DNA from: Paenibacillus sp. BIC5C1
GTDB lineage: Bacteria > Bacillota > Bacilli > Paenibacillales > Paenibacillaceae
Assembly: GCF_032399705.1 (NCBI RefSeq)
Contig: NZ_CP135922.1
Coordinates: 3,596,001-3,660,000, forward strand
Length of the DNA stretch: 64,000 nt
Direction of reading: 5' to 3'
Shown: in pieces, positions 27,175-35,743 of the stretch
Position numbering within the stretch: the first letter of the stretch is position 1
Layout: each line of letters starts with the position of its first letter
Notes under the pieces: generated by a model
Told to the model about the DNA's origin: nothing
Seen by the model: the letters and a program-made list of their open reading frames with translations, nothing else
The model's database searches: none
Made by a program: the position numbers and the translations under genes

Positions 27175-28913
27175 GGAACTATTTATACAACATATCGGGT
27201 GGTAACCCCCGCAGTCTGCTTCCATCCATCATAGCCGCCATTCTGGACGGGATTGCCAAGATCGTTCCGGCTGCGCTGCTCGTTGATATTTTCAATACGA
27301 TATACAAATCCTTCGCTGAACCGGATAAGGGACTGGACATCCAGCGCATGTGGATGGTGTGCTGCATTCTGTTTGCATGGCTGTTGGTGGAATATGCGGC
27401 TTACTCTTCTCTCTATGATAAAACCTATCGGGCAGCATACAGCCTCGCCGCAACGGGGCGTTTGAAGCTGGCTGAACATATTCGTCATCTATCATTGGGT
27501 TTCTTCGGCAAAAGGGACCCGGGGGATCTGACCAATCTGATTCTGAGTGATTATGGGCAGGTGGAGCATACGATCTCTCACAATCTGTCACAGCTCATCA
27601 GCGCCATTGTGCTGCCGGTGTTGGCTTTTGCTGGACTCCTGTTTATAGATTGGCGCATGGCAGTGGCGATGTTCGTCGCTGTTCCACTTGGTGTGGCCTT
27701 GTTATGGATGACAGACTCCATTCAGGCTCGCTTAAGCGAAAATCATGTGAGAGCCAAGAACGAAGCAGCCAGTCGACTGCAAGAGTATTTAACTGGAATT
27801 CGTGAGATCAAAGCCCACAATATGGGCGGAGAACGATTTGAACGGCTGCGTCGCTCTTTTGATGAGTTGAAGTCGGCATCCATTCGGTTGGAAGGCATTA
27901 TGGGTCCGATGATAATGGGGGCGATGCTGCTTGCGCGTTCCGGGATGACGTGGATGATTTTGGCGGGAAGTTATTTGCTTGCTGGCGGGGAATTGACATT
28001 GCCGATATTTCTGCTGTTTTTGCTGGTCGGTACAAAAGTATTTGAACCTCTGACCGTTGCGCTGATGAGTTATGGTGAAATGCGATACTCCGCATATAGT
28101 GCACGGCGCATTATGGAAGTGCAGCAGGAGGCGCCAATGACAGGAACAGACAGCGTACAACCTAATCAGGCCATTTCGTTTGACCGCGTAACCTTTGGCT
28201 ATGATGATGAGCTGCCTGTGCTGAAGAATTTGTCATTTACCATCCCTCCGCATACGATCACTGCACTTGTTGGGCCTTCCGGCAGTGGCAAAAGTACGGT
28301 TACCCGTCTCATTGCGCGTTTCTGGGATGTGCAGTCAGGTATCATTACGATTGGCGGACAGCCCATTAGCGGCATGGACCCGGAAAAACTATTGGAGGAT
28401 ATCTCTGTTGTCTTCCAGGACGTCTATCTGTTCCAGGATACAATCGGTAACAACATACGTGTAGGGAAGAAAGAGGCTACCCAGGCAGAAATCGAAGAAG
28501 CAGCACACCGGGCTTGCTGTCATGAGTTTATCGCAAGTTTGCCTCAAGGATATGACACGTTAGTGGGAGAAGGCGGCTCGACGTTATCTGGTGGGGAAAA
28601 ACAGCGTATATCGATTGCTCGTGCGTTATTGAAAAATGCATCCATCGTATTGCTGGACGAAGCTACGGCGTCACTCGACCCGGAAAATGAAGCCGCAGTA
28701 CAGCAAGCGATTAATGAGCTGGTCGCGAACAAAACGGTAATCCTGATCGCCCATCGTTTGAAAACGATCCAAAATGCGGATCAGATCCTTGTTCTGGATC
28801 AGGGCCAGCTGGTGGAACAAGGAACGCATGAGCAATTATTGATTGGCTCGGGCATCTATTCGCGTCTGTGGCAATTACAGCATGATGCCGAGGGATGGCA
28901 GGTAAAGGTATAG
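27171..28913 (+). CDS. ABC transporter, fused permease/ATPase (IrtB/YbtQ-like siderophore importer half)
   Basis: A 580-residue partner of the preceding gene, with the same order: six helices (about 15-310) and an ATPase with GPSGSGKST, LSGGEKQR, IVLLDEAT and IAHRLKT. All catalytic motifs are intact in both halves, so both ATP sites should be active. ATG 27171 overlaps the stop codon of the upstream gene by four bases. The next gene, 59 bases downstream, encodes an iron-siderophore-type binding lipoprotein. Confidence 0.9.
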   Translation: MRNYLYNISGGNPRSLLPSIIAAILDGIAKIVPAALLVDIFNTIYKSFAEPDKGLDIQRMWMVCCILFAWLLVEYAAYSSLYDKTYRAAYSLAATGRLKLAEHIRHLSLGFFGKRDPGDLTNLILSDYGQVEHTISHNLSQLISAIVLPVLAFAGLLFIDWRMAVAMFVAVPLGVALLWMTDSIQARLSENHVRAKNEAASRLQEYLTGIREIKAHNMGGERFERLRRSFDELKSASIRLEGIMGPMIMGAMLLARSGMTWMILAGSYLLAGGELTLPIFLLFLLVGTKVFEPLTVALMSYGEMRYSAYSARRIMEVQQEAPMTGTDSVQPNQAISFDRVTFGYDDELPVLKNLSFTIPPHTITALVGPSGSGKSTVTRLIARFWDVQSGIITIGGQPISGMDPEKLLEDISVVFQDVYLFQDTIGNNIRVGKKEATQAEIEEAAHRACCHEFIASLPQGYDTLVGEGGSTLSGGEKQRISIARALLKNASIVLLDEATASLDPENEAAVQQAINELVANKTVILIAHRLKTIQNADQILVLDQGQLVEQGTHEQLLIGSGIYSRLWQLQHDAEGWQVKV

Positions 28914-28972
28914 CGATGCACGCAGTCTTCCAAACCAGATAGATGAATTGACTCAAAAGGAGAATAATTTAA

Positions 28973-29935
28973 ATGTTAAAACGAATTTCTATATGGATTG
29001 CTTTATGCTCCATACTGATGCTTACGGCTTGTGGAACGGATCAGACAAGCAGTCAGGAGGTTAGTTCGTCAGAGGGAACGGCGCAAGCGACAACGAAAGT
29101 CATCACCAATCCAAATGGAGAAGAAGTTACGATTCCCCTTCATCCGGAGCGGATTGTGGATCTATCCGGCTCAACAGAAGAATTACTGATCGTTGGCAAA
29201 ACGCCTGTCGCTACCACCAGCGCCGATTATGGGCAGCAGGATCAGATCACTCCACCCCTTAAAGACAAGTTGGATGCCAATACCGTGGTTCTGGGGTGGC
29301 TCGGCAGCAAATTCAGTATAGAAGCAGTGACTGCATCAAACCCGGATCTGATCATTCTGGGAAAGGATTTTAATACAGATCAGTATGAAACCTTATCCTT
29401 GATCGCTCCGACGATTGTATTACCATACTCGTATTATGATTGGAGAGAACGTCTGACGTTCCTGGCAGATGCGTTCGGAGAAGAAACCAAAAAGGATGAG
29501 TTCCTGGCTAAATATGATGCAAAATCAGCGGAGTGGAAGCAAAAACTCGAATCGGCTGTGAAGGGTGAATCTTTTGCGGTCATTGAAACCTATCCCAATA
29601 ATCTGGTGATCTATTCGAATAAAGGTGCGGCCGAGATGTTGTACGGCGAGTGGGAACTTAAACGCACAGAAGGTATTCCTGAGCCCGAAGGCTGGGGAGG
29701 CAAACAGATCAGTATAGAGGCGCTGATCTCCGTCAATCCGGACCAGCTGGTGCTGATGGAGAATAGCGAGAACAAGATGGAAGACAGCAAGGTATGGAAT
29801 AACATGAATGCCGTCAAGGATGGCAAGATCTATAAAATCTCCAGCGTAGATAACTACAATTATTCTTATACGGCTATGGGACGAATGGAGCTTATGGATC
29901 GTTTGGGTAACATGATATTGGAAGGACAGAAGTAA
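28973..29935 (+). CDS. iron-siderophore ABC transporter substrate-binding lipoprotein
   Basis: A 320-residue lipoprotein: signal peptide with lipobox LTAC and lipidated C20, an Ser/Thr-rich linker, then a class III (FecCD/BtuF-type) binding fold with HPERIVDLSGSTEELLIVG near 60-80 and SIEALISVNPDQLVLM near 250. It should be anchored outside the membrane and capture a ferric siderophore. It shares a Fur-controlled operon with an IrtAB-like pair, whereas such lipoproteins normally feed FecCD-type permeases. AAGGAG lies upstream of ATG 28973 and a terminator follows. Confidence 0.92.
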   Translation: MLKRISIWIALCSILMLTACGTDQTSSQEVSSSEGTAQATTKVITNPNGEEVTIPLHPERIVDLSGSTEELLIVGKTPVATTSADYGQQDQITPPLKDKLDANTVVLGWLGSKFSIEAVTASNPDLIILGKDFNTDQYETLSLIAPTIVLPYSYYDWRERLTFLADAFGEETKKDEFLAKYDAKSAEWKQKLESAVKGESFAVIETYPNNLVIYSNKGAAEMLYGEWELKRTEGIPEPEGWGGKQISIEALISVNPDQLVLMENSENKMEDSKVWNNMNAVKDGKIYKISSVDNYNYSYTAMGRMELMDRLGNMILEGQK

Positions 29936-29985
29936 CGCAGAACAGAAATATAACGAAAGCTTTAAAAGTTAACGATTCGCCATGG

Positions 29986-30022
29986 AGGGGCTTCTCAACA
30001 AAAGTTGAGAAGCCTTTCTTGA
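29986..30022 (+). terminator. terminator of siderophore operon
   Basis: GGCTTCTCAAC (29989-29999), loop AAAA, GTTGAGAAGCC (30004-30014), then TTTCTT. Confidence 0.92.
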
Positions 30023-30129
30023 TTCCTTGAATAGGATGATTAAGAACATAATGGAATATTTTTCTGTTATACTACATGGATATGTGTCTACATACATTCA
30101 ACTAAATCCATATGAAAGGAGGCATTCAT

Positions 30130-30528
30130 TTGAGAGAAGCGGGATTTTGGATTAGATTTGGAGCAAACTTGTTGGATGGAATTATCGTTTCAATACCTTT
30201 AGCCATTATTGTAGGTGTACTGACAGGGAATTTTGATCGTGACGAGCCTTTAGCCAAACTACTGGGTGGATTATATTCCATTTTATTACCTGTATTATGG
30301 AGTGGCCGAACGATAGGAAAGCGAATTTGCGGAATTCGAATTCGAAAATACGGTACACATGAGCCACCAGGAATAGGAACCATGCTGATGAGAGTTGTTG
30401 TTGCAGGACTGGTATATGGAATTACATTTGGTATTGGTTTCATTATAAGTGTTTTCATGGTGGCGATACGTGAAGACAAACGGGCAATACATGATTTTAT
30501 CGCGGGTACCGAAGTTGTATGGGACTAA
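30130..30528 (+). CDS. RDD family membrane protein
   Basis: A 132-residue protein with three hydrophobic helices. Seen: FWIRFGANLLDGII at the start (the Arg and Asp of the RDD motif), GRTIGKRICGIRI in the middle, and a C-terminal DKRAIHDFIAGTEVV. RDD proteins are small membrane proteins; some act as Na+/H+ antiporters, most are uncharacterised. TTG 30130 is chosen because AAAGGAGG ends 7 bases upstream; an in-frame ATG at 30112 lies before that site. It is a single gene between two terminators. Confidence 0.85.
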   Translation: MREAGFWIRFGANLLDGIIVSIPLAIIVGVLTGNFDRDEPLAKLLGGLYSILLPVLWSGRTIGKRICGIRIRKYGTHEPPGIGTMLMRVVVAGLVYGITFGIGFIISVFMVAIREDKRAIHDFIAGTEVVWD

Positions 30529-30602
30529 ACATGAGAAAGCGAGCCCTGGCGTAATATAATTGTGTTATTGTATTCCACTTATCACTCATATTCACCCACA
30601 CT

Positions 30603-30638
30603 ACAGACGATGAACAGTGTTCATCGTCTGTTTTTTTT
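30603..30638 (+). terminator. terminator after RDD gene
   Basis: ACAGACGATGAA (30603-30614), loop CAGTG, TTCATCGTCTGT (30620-30631), then seven more T. A perfect 12-base stem. Confidence 0.93.
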
Positions 30639-30856
30639 ATGCTCTCATAAGTACAGTCACAAACCCGCGCCACCACTGCATTTTTAAGGCATTGCAGAAG
30701 ATTATATAGAGAATTCGTCTATCGTTTTGGCTAAATGATCATTTGGTTATGACGAAATCAACATGTCATTTTAACTTTTGCGAATATCGCTATAATGGGC
30801 TCTCCCTTACTCTGAGGTAGAGCACAGACATTCCCAAAAGGTGGAGGATAAGATCC

Positions 30857-32482
30857 ATGAGAAGAAAAGTGTTAGCTACAAGTTTGATGATGCTGTTATT
30901 AGGTACAACGATCCTGGGGTGTTCGTCCGGAGACAGTAAAACGGGCGAGGCTGATAAAGGAACACCAAGCGGATCAACGGAAGCAACCACTTATCCGATT
31001 CAAACGGATAAGACGCTTACGTACTGGGGTGAAATTAACGGAAACCTGATCGGGGTCAAAAATTCGCACAGCGAAATTCCATTCTTTCAAAAATGGCAGG
31101 AAAAAACCGGCGTGCCACTCAAATTCACGGCACCACCGACAGGTCAGGTCAGAGAATCCTTTAACGTAATGCTGGCTTCCGGGGATTTGCCTGATATGCT
31201 GGAGTACAATTTCATTGGAGATTTCCCGGGTGGACCGGAGAAAGCCATCAATGATGGTTACATCCTTAAGCTGAACGATCTGATTGACCAGTATGCTCCG
31301 AATCTGAAGAAATACCTGCAGGACAATCCGGATATCGACAAGATGGTCAAAACGGATAGTGGCAGCTACTACGTATTCCCTTTCATTCGGGGAGATGAGT
31401 ATCTTCGTGTCTTCCAGGGACCCATCATTCGTCAGGATTGGCTGGATGAACTGGGACTGCCGGTTCCGGAAACGATTGATGAGTGGACTACAACCCTGAG
31501 AGCTTTTAAAGAGAAAAAAGGCGCATCTGCTCCGTTCTCTGTTGTAAGTAAGCCACGATTCTTTAACGATTCCGGTAATGGTGCTTTCCTAGGCGCCTTC
31601 GGTGTAAACCGCGGATTCTATCAGGAAGACGGACAGATCAAATTTGGTCCTGCGGAAGAAGGTTTCAAAGAATACTTGACGTTATTTCAGGAATGGTACA
31701 AAGAAGGTTTGATTGATAAAAACATCTCAACAGCAGATACCAAATCCGTTGACGGCAACCTCGCTTCGGGTGCTACTGGCGCTAGTGTCGGTAACGCAGG
31801 CGGAGGTATCGGCAAATGGCAGCCGCTCGTAGAAGCAAATGATCCGGATGCCGTTCTGGTCGCCGCTCCATATCCGGTACTTAAAAAAGGTGATATTCCT
31901 AAATTCGGCCAGCTTAATCAGGGTTATGCCTCGGAAGGCACGGTTGCCATCACGACGGCAGCCAAGGACCCGGAACTTGCCGTTCGCATGTTGGATTACG
32001 GCTACAGTGAGGAAGGACACATGTTCTTCAACTTCGGTGAAGAAGGTGTCAGCTATAACATGGAAGGCGATTATCCGAAATTCACGGATTTGCTGCTGAA
32101 GAATCCGGATAAACTCGCTCCTGCACAAGCAATTTCACTATATGCCCGCAGCAGCTATAACGGTCCATTCGTTCAAGACAAACGTTATGCCGAGCAGTTC
32201 TTTGCATTACAGACTCAACGTGATGCCATTGATGTATGGAAGAATACACAGGCTGCCAAATATAATCTGCCATCAATCACACCTACACCTGAAGAGAGCT
32301 CCGAGTACGCGACCATCATGAATGATATCAACACGCTCGTCGACGAGATGACCATCAAGATCATTCTCGGCAACGAACCAGTGGATCAATTCGAGAGTTA
32401 TGTCGCGAAAATGAAATCGTTACATCTGGATCGAGCGATTGAAATTCAAACAGCAGCACTCGAACGCTACAACAACCGGTAA
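30857..32482 (+). CDS. extracellular solute-binding lipoprotein (family 1, LipO/YtcQ-like)
   Basis: A 541-residue lipoprotein: signal peptide with lipobox ILGC (C22), a Gly/Ser/Thr-rich linker, and a sugar-binding fold with LTYWGEINGN, ASGDLPDMLEY and a WLDELGLPVPETIDEW block. It is longer than classical maltose-type binders, as usual for the LipO/YtcQ group that feeds LplB/LplC permeases. It starts a run with two permeases and a GH88 enzyme, so its ligand is probably an unsaturated uronic oligosaccharide (inferred). A close paralogue is encoded at 38113. GGTGGAGG precedes the ATG, and a TATAAT at 30791-30796 may be its -10. Confidence 0.92.
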   Translation: MRRKVLATSLMMLLLGTTILGCSSGDSKTGEADKGTPSGSTEATTYPIQTDKTLTYWGEINGNLIGVKNSHSEIPFFQKWQEKTGVPLKFTAPPTGQVRESFNVMLASGDLPDMLEYNFIGDFPGGPEKAINDGYILKLNDLIDQYAPNLKKYLQDNPDIDKMVKTDSGSYYVFPFIRGDEYLRVFQGPIIRQDWLDELGLPVPETIDEWTTTLRAFKEKKGASAPFSVVSKPRFFNDSGNGAFLGAFGVNRGFYQEDGQIKFGPAEEGFKEYLTLFQEWYKEGLIDKNISTADTKSVDGNLASGATGASVGNAGGGIGKWQPLVEANDPDAVLVAAPYPVLKKGDIPKFGQLNQGYASEGTVAITTAAKDPELAVRMLDYGYSEEGHMFFNFGEEGVSYNMEGDYPKFTDLLLKNPDKLAPAQAISLYARSSYNGPFVQDKRYAEQFFALQTQRDAIDVWKNTQAAKYNLPSITPTPEESSEYATIMNDINTLVDEMTIKIILGNEPVDQFESYVAKMKSLHLDRAIEIQTAALERYNNR

Positions 32483-32538
32483 TTGTAAAAGGGGAGGGCA
32501 CTTGCCCTCCCGATTGAAAAGAGGTGAAAAGGTACATC

Positions 32539-33462
32539 ATGAGCAATCGTCAATCCTTTAGAAGCCGGTTCGTACGGGACTTCATGATGAACAAGTATTT
32601 ATACATCATGATGATTCCCGTTATTGGATATTATTTAATATTTCATTACGGTCCGATGTACGGGGCAATTATTGCCTTTAAAGATTATTCTCCGATGAAG
32701 GGCATTTTGGGGAGTGATTGGGTTGGGCTGAAACACTTTGAAGAGTTTTTCAACAGTTATTATTTCTTGCGTGTGCTGAAGAACACCCTTCTTATCAGTT
32801 TGTACACGCTGGTCTTTGAATTCCCCGCACCGATTATTCTGGCGCTGCTAATTAACGAAGTACGCAAGCGCACGTTCAAGCGGGTCGTTCAGACGATAAC
32901 GTATATGCCTTATTTTATCTCTCTCGTCGTCATATGCGGTATTATTACGGACTTCACGAACGCGGATGGTTTAATCAACCGTCTGATCATGATGCTTGGA
33001 TATGACGGTCAGGCGATGCTGCAAAAGCCGGAGCTGTTCCGTCCGATCTATGTTCTGTCTGAAATATGGCAACGAATCGGTTGGGAATCCATTATCTATA
33101 TCGCTGCGTTGATGAGCATCGACCTGGAGCAGTATGAAGCGGCGAAGATAGACGGAGCAAGCCGTCTCAAGCAAATGTTTCACATTACGCTCCCCGGATT
33201 GCTGCCTATTATTACGATCATGTTCATTCTCCGGATGGGTAATATGCTGAATGTCGGGTTCGAGAAAATCATTCTCCTTTATAATCCGGTGACCTATGAA
33301 ACGGCTGACGTAATCTCCTCCTTCGTATATCGAAAGGGATTGTTGGAGTTCGGATGGAGTTACAGCTCGGCAGTTGGTCTATTTAACTCGGTGATTAATC
33401 TCGTTCTTCTGATTTCGGCGAACTATATCAGCCGCAGAGTGAGTCAAAACAGCTTATGGTGA
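32539..33462 (+). CDS. sugar ABC transporter permease (LplB/YtcP-like)
   Basis: A 307-residue inner-membrane protein with six helices. Seen: FHYGPMYGAIIAFKDYSP in the first periplasmic part, typical of LplB, and the EAA loop EAAKIDGASRLKQMFHITLP that contacts the ATPase. No ATPase gene is nearby; such systems share a general MsmX-type ATPase encoded elsewhere (family knowledge). ATG 32539 is preceded by AAAAGG; an upstream in-frame GTG at 32524 is less likely. It lies 56 bases after the binding-protein gene. Confidence 0.92.
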   Translation: MSNRQSFRSRFVRDFMMNKYLYIMMIPVIGYYLIFHYGPMYGAIIAFKDYSPMKGILGSDWVGLKHFEEFFNSYYFLRVLKNTLLISLYTLVFEFPAPIILALLINEVRKRTFKRVVQTITYMPYFISLVVICGIITDFTNADGLINRLIMMLGYDGQAMLQKPELFRPIYVLSEIWQRIGWESIIYIAALMSIDLEQYEAAKIDGASRLKQMFHITLPGLLPIITIMFILRMGNMLNVGFEKIILLYNPVTYETADVISSFVYRKGLLEFGWSYSSAVGLFNSVINLVLLISANYISRRVSQNSLW

Positions 33463-33472
33463 GGTGGTAACT

Positions 33473-34354
33473 TTGATTAAGGAAAGCGGTTGGTTTGACC
33501 GAATCTTTACAATCTTCAATTATACGTTTCTAATCCTGCTCGTCATCGTCACATTGTATCCGCTGCTCTACGTGTTATTTGCGTCTTTAAGTGATTCGGC
33601 GCAGTTGTTAGCAAACAAAGGTCTCCTGTGGAAGCCGGTCGGCTTCAGTCTGGAAGCTTACAAGAGTGTACTTGCCAATCCAGGTATAGCCACAGGTTTC
33701 CGTAATACATTATTTATTCTTGTGTTCGGAGTTATCGTCAACCTGTTCATGACTGCGCTTGGTGCGTATGTGCTATCCCGTAAAAATGTGATGTGGAACA
33801 AGGTGTTCATGTTCTTTATCGTGTTCACGATGTTCTTTGGCGGCGGGTTGATTCCACTATACCTTGTTGTAAAAGGCGTTGGCCTGTTAGATACATTGTG
33901 GTCGACCATTCTGCCTTTTGCCATCAGCACATTTAACCTGATCATCATGCGAACGTCATTTATGGGCATTCCGGACAGCCTGGAGGAATCGGCCAAGATT
34001 GATGGAGCCAATCACTTCACCATTTTGTTCCGCATTATTATTCCGTTGTCCATGCCAGTCATTGCCGTGATGATTCTGTATTACGCGGTAGATAAGTGGA
34101 ACGGATGGTTCTATGCGTCTGTATTTATCAAAAGCCGAGAACTGTTCCCACTGCAATTGGTGCTGCGTGAGATTCTGATTGCCAATTCCACGGAGAGCAT
34201 GTCGGCAGGTGCATCGGCCGGAGATCGCTTCCAGATCGGGGAAACCATCAAGTATGCAACGATTATGGTAGCGACGATACCAATCCTATGTATCTATCCG
34301 TTTTTGCAGCGCTTTTTCGTGAAAGGTGTCATGGTTGGTTCATTGAAAGGTTAA
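33473..34354 (+). CDS. sugar ABC transporter permease (LplC/YtcP-like)
   Basis: A 293-residue partner permease with six helices and the EAA loop ESAKIDGANHFTILFRIIIP; FGGGLIPLYLVVK and the closing FFVKGVMVGSLKG are typical of the LplC group. TTG 33473 is chosen because GAGGTGG (33461-33467) lies 5 bases before it; GTG 33464 would sit inside that site. The gene begins directly after the stop of the first permease and precedes the GH88 gene by 39 bases, so the three form one operon. Confidence 0.92.
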   Translation: MIKESGWFDRIFTIFNYTFLILLVIVTLYPLLYVLFASLSDSAQLLANKGLLWKPVGFSLEAYKSVLANPGIATGFRNTLFILVFGVIVNLFMTALGAYVLSRKNVMWNKVFMFFIVFTMFFGGGLIPLYLVVKGVGLLDTLWSTILPFAISTFNLIIMRTSFMGIPDSLEESAKIDGANHFTILFRIIIPLSMPVIAVMILYYAVDKWNGWFYASVFIKSRELFPLQLVLREILIANSTESMSAGASAGDRFQIGETIKYATIMVATIPILCIYPFLQRFFVKGVMVGSLKG

Positions 34355-34393
34355 ATGAGAGAATTGAAGAACGGTAAGGAGGTATGAGATTAC

Positions 34394-35515
34394 ATGAGCG
34401 TATTAAATGAAGTGAACAAGGACGTGTGGGATCAGATTAAAAGTAAAGCCGACCAGATGCTTGCATCTATAGGTGAAAAGTCTCCGCATGTTGCTGGAGC
34501 AAATGGCATCTATGACGACATGAGGATCGATTGGTGGACCTCGGGATTCTGGCCGGGCATATTATGGATTGTGTACGATATGACAGGTGATGAGAAATAT
34601 AAAGAAGCTGCATGGAATTGGGATGAGCGACTATCGGAACGTTTTCTAGAAAACAACTACTTTGATCACGACGTGGGCTTTCATTTCCTGCCTACGGCCG
34701 TCATCAAATTCAAGCTCACCGGAGATGCCGATGCCGCAAGGCGTGCTTTATTTGCCGCCAACTTCCTGGCTGGCCGCTTCAATACCAAAGGCAGCTTCAT
34801 CCGGGCTTGGAATGGAGACATGCTAGGCTGGTCGATCATCGACACCATGATGAATCTTTCCTTGCTCTTCTGGGCATCTGAGGAGAGCGGAGATCCTCGT
34901 TTCAGCCATATCGCCAAAGCTCATGCGGATATGGTCATGAAGCAATTTGTGAGGGAAGATGGTTCTGTGCATCACATCATTCGATTTGATCCCGAGACCG
35001 GTGAACGTGCAGAAGCGATAGGGGGACAGGGAGCGGCACCGGATTCGGCATGGAGTCGTGGAGCCGCGTGGGCTTTATATGGATTAACGAATACGTATCG
35101 TTATACAGAGGACCCGGCATATCTGGATGCTGCACAGCGTGTGGCGAACTTCTTCATTTCCAGCCTGCCCGAGGATAGTGTTCCGCATTGGGATTTCCGT
35201 GCTGAGCCGGAAGAGGGGGAGGAGATTCCACGAGACAGCTCCGCTGGTGCTATTGCTGCTTCCGGATTGCTTGAGCTTGCAGATGTACTTCCTGATCCAG
35301 AGGGCAGACTTTATGCTACCGTCGCTAAACGTATCCTGAGTTCCTTGCGGGATCATTATGGAACCTGGCATCTTCCTGAGCACGAAGGTATGCTTCTCGA
35401 GGGAACCGGTCATAAACCGGCAGGTCAGAACGTAAACGTTTCACTTATTTACGGTGACTATTTCTACATCGAAGCGAGTGCCAAATTAAACGGTTGGAAG
35501 CATCGCATTTTCTGA
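34394..35515 (+). CDS. unsaturated glucuronyl hydrolase (GH88)
   Basis: A 373-residue cytoplasmic enzyme without signal peptide. Seen: the FDHDVGF block with D93 and the IIDTMMNL block with D150, which fit the two catalytic Asp (D88 and D149) of Bacillus UGL, plus SAWSRGAAWALYG in the centre. GH88 hydrates the double bond of 4,5-unsaturated glucuronic acid at the non-reducing end of oligosaccharides made by polysaccharide lyases. It follows two sugar permeases, and a beta-helix lyase is encoded 4.4 kb downstream, which fits a lyase-uptake-hydrolase pathway. GGAGG precedes ATG 34394. Confidence 0.93.
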   Translation: MSVLNEVNKDVWDQIKSKADQMLASIGEKSPHVAGANGIYDDMRIDWWTSGFWPGILWIVYDMTGDEKYKEAAWNWDERLSERFLENNYFDHDVGFHFLPTAVIKFKLTGDADAARRALFAANFLAGRFNTKGSFIRAWNGDMLGWSIIDTMMNLSLLFWASEESGDPRFSHIAKAHADMVMKQFVREDGSVHHIIRFDPETGERAEAIGGQGAAPDSAWSRGAAWALYGLTNTYRYTEDPAYLDAAQRVANFFISSLPEDSVPHWDFRAEPEEGEEIPRDSSAGAIAASGLLELADVLPDPEGRLYATVAKRILSSLRDHYGTWHLPEHEGMLLEGTGHKPAGQNVNVSLIYGDYFYIEASAKLNGWKHRIF

Positions 35516-35560
35516 AGTCTTCTGAAATTAACAAAAAACATTCTCAACTTGATACCGAAT

Positions 35561-35595
35561 GCCCGATAGACGAAATTAGTCTATTGGGCTATTTG
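35561..35595 (+). terminator. probable terminator after GH88 gene
   Basis: GCCCGATAGAC (35561-35571) pairs with GTCTATTGGGC (35579-35589, one G-U). The following tract is only partly T-rich. Confidence 0.6.
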
Positions 35596-35743
35596 TGCTT
35601 GATTTGACGGGGAAAATCGGGGCTTGCTACCCTTTTTGTCAATCGAATTGAACTTTTTATCTATATCCCAATCACGCTCTTACCGTTATAATAAATTCCT
35701 GATCCAAACATAGATAATCTACGAAGAGTTGGGTGATGAGTTG

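Noticed and set aside
35428..35445. CRE-like sequence (CGTAAACGTTTCAC) inside the GH88 gene
   Set aside because: It is near the 3' end of a coding region, with no promoter nearby; probably chance.
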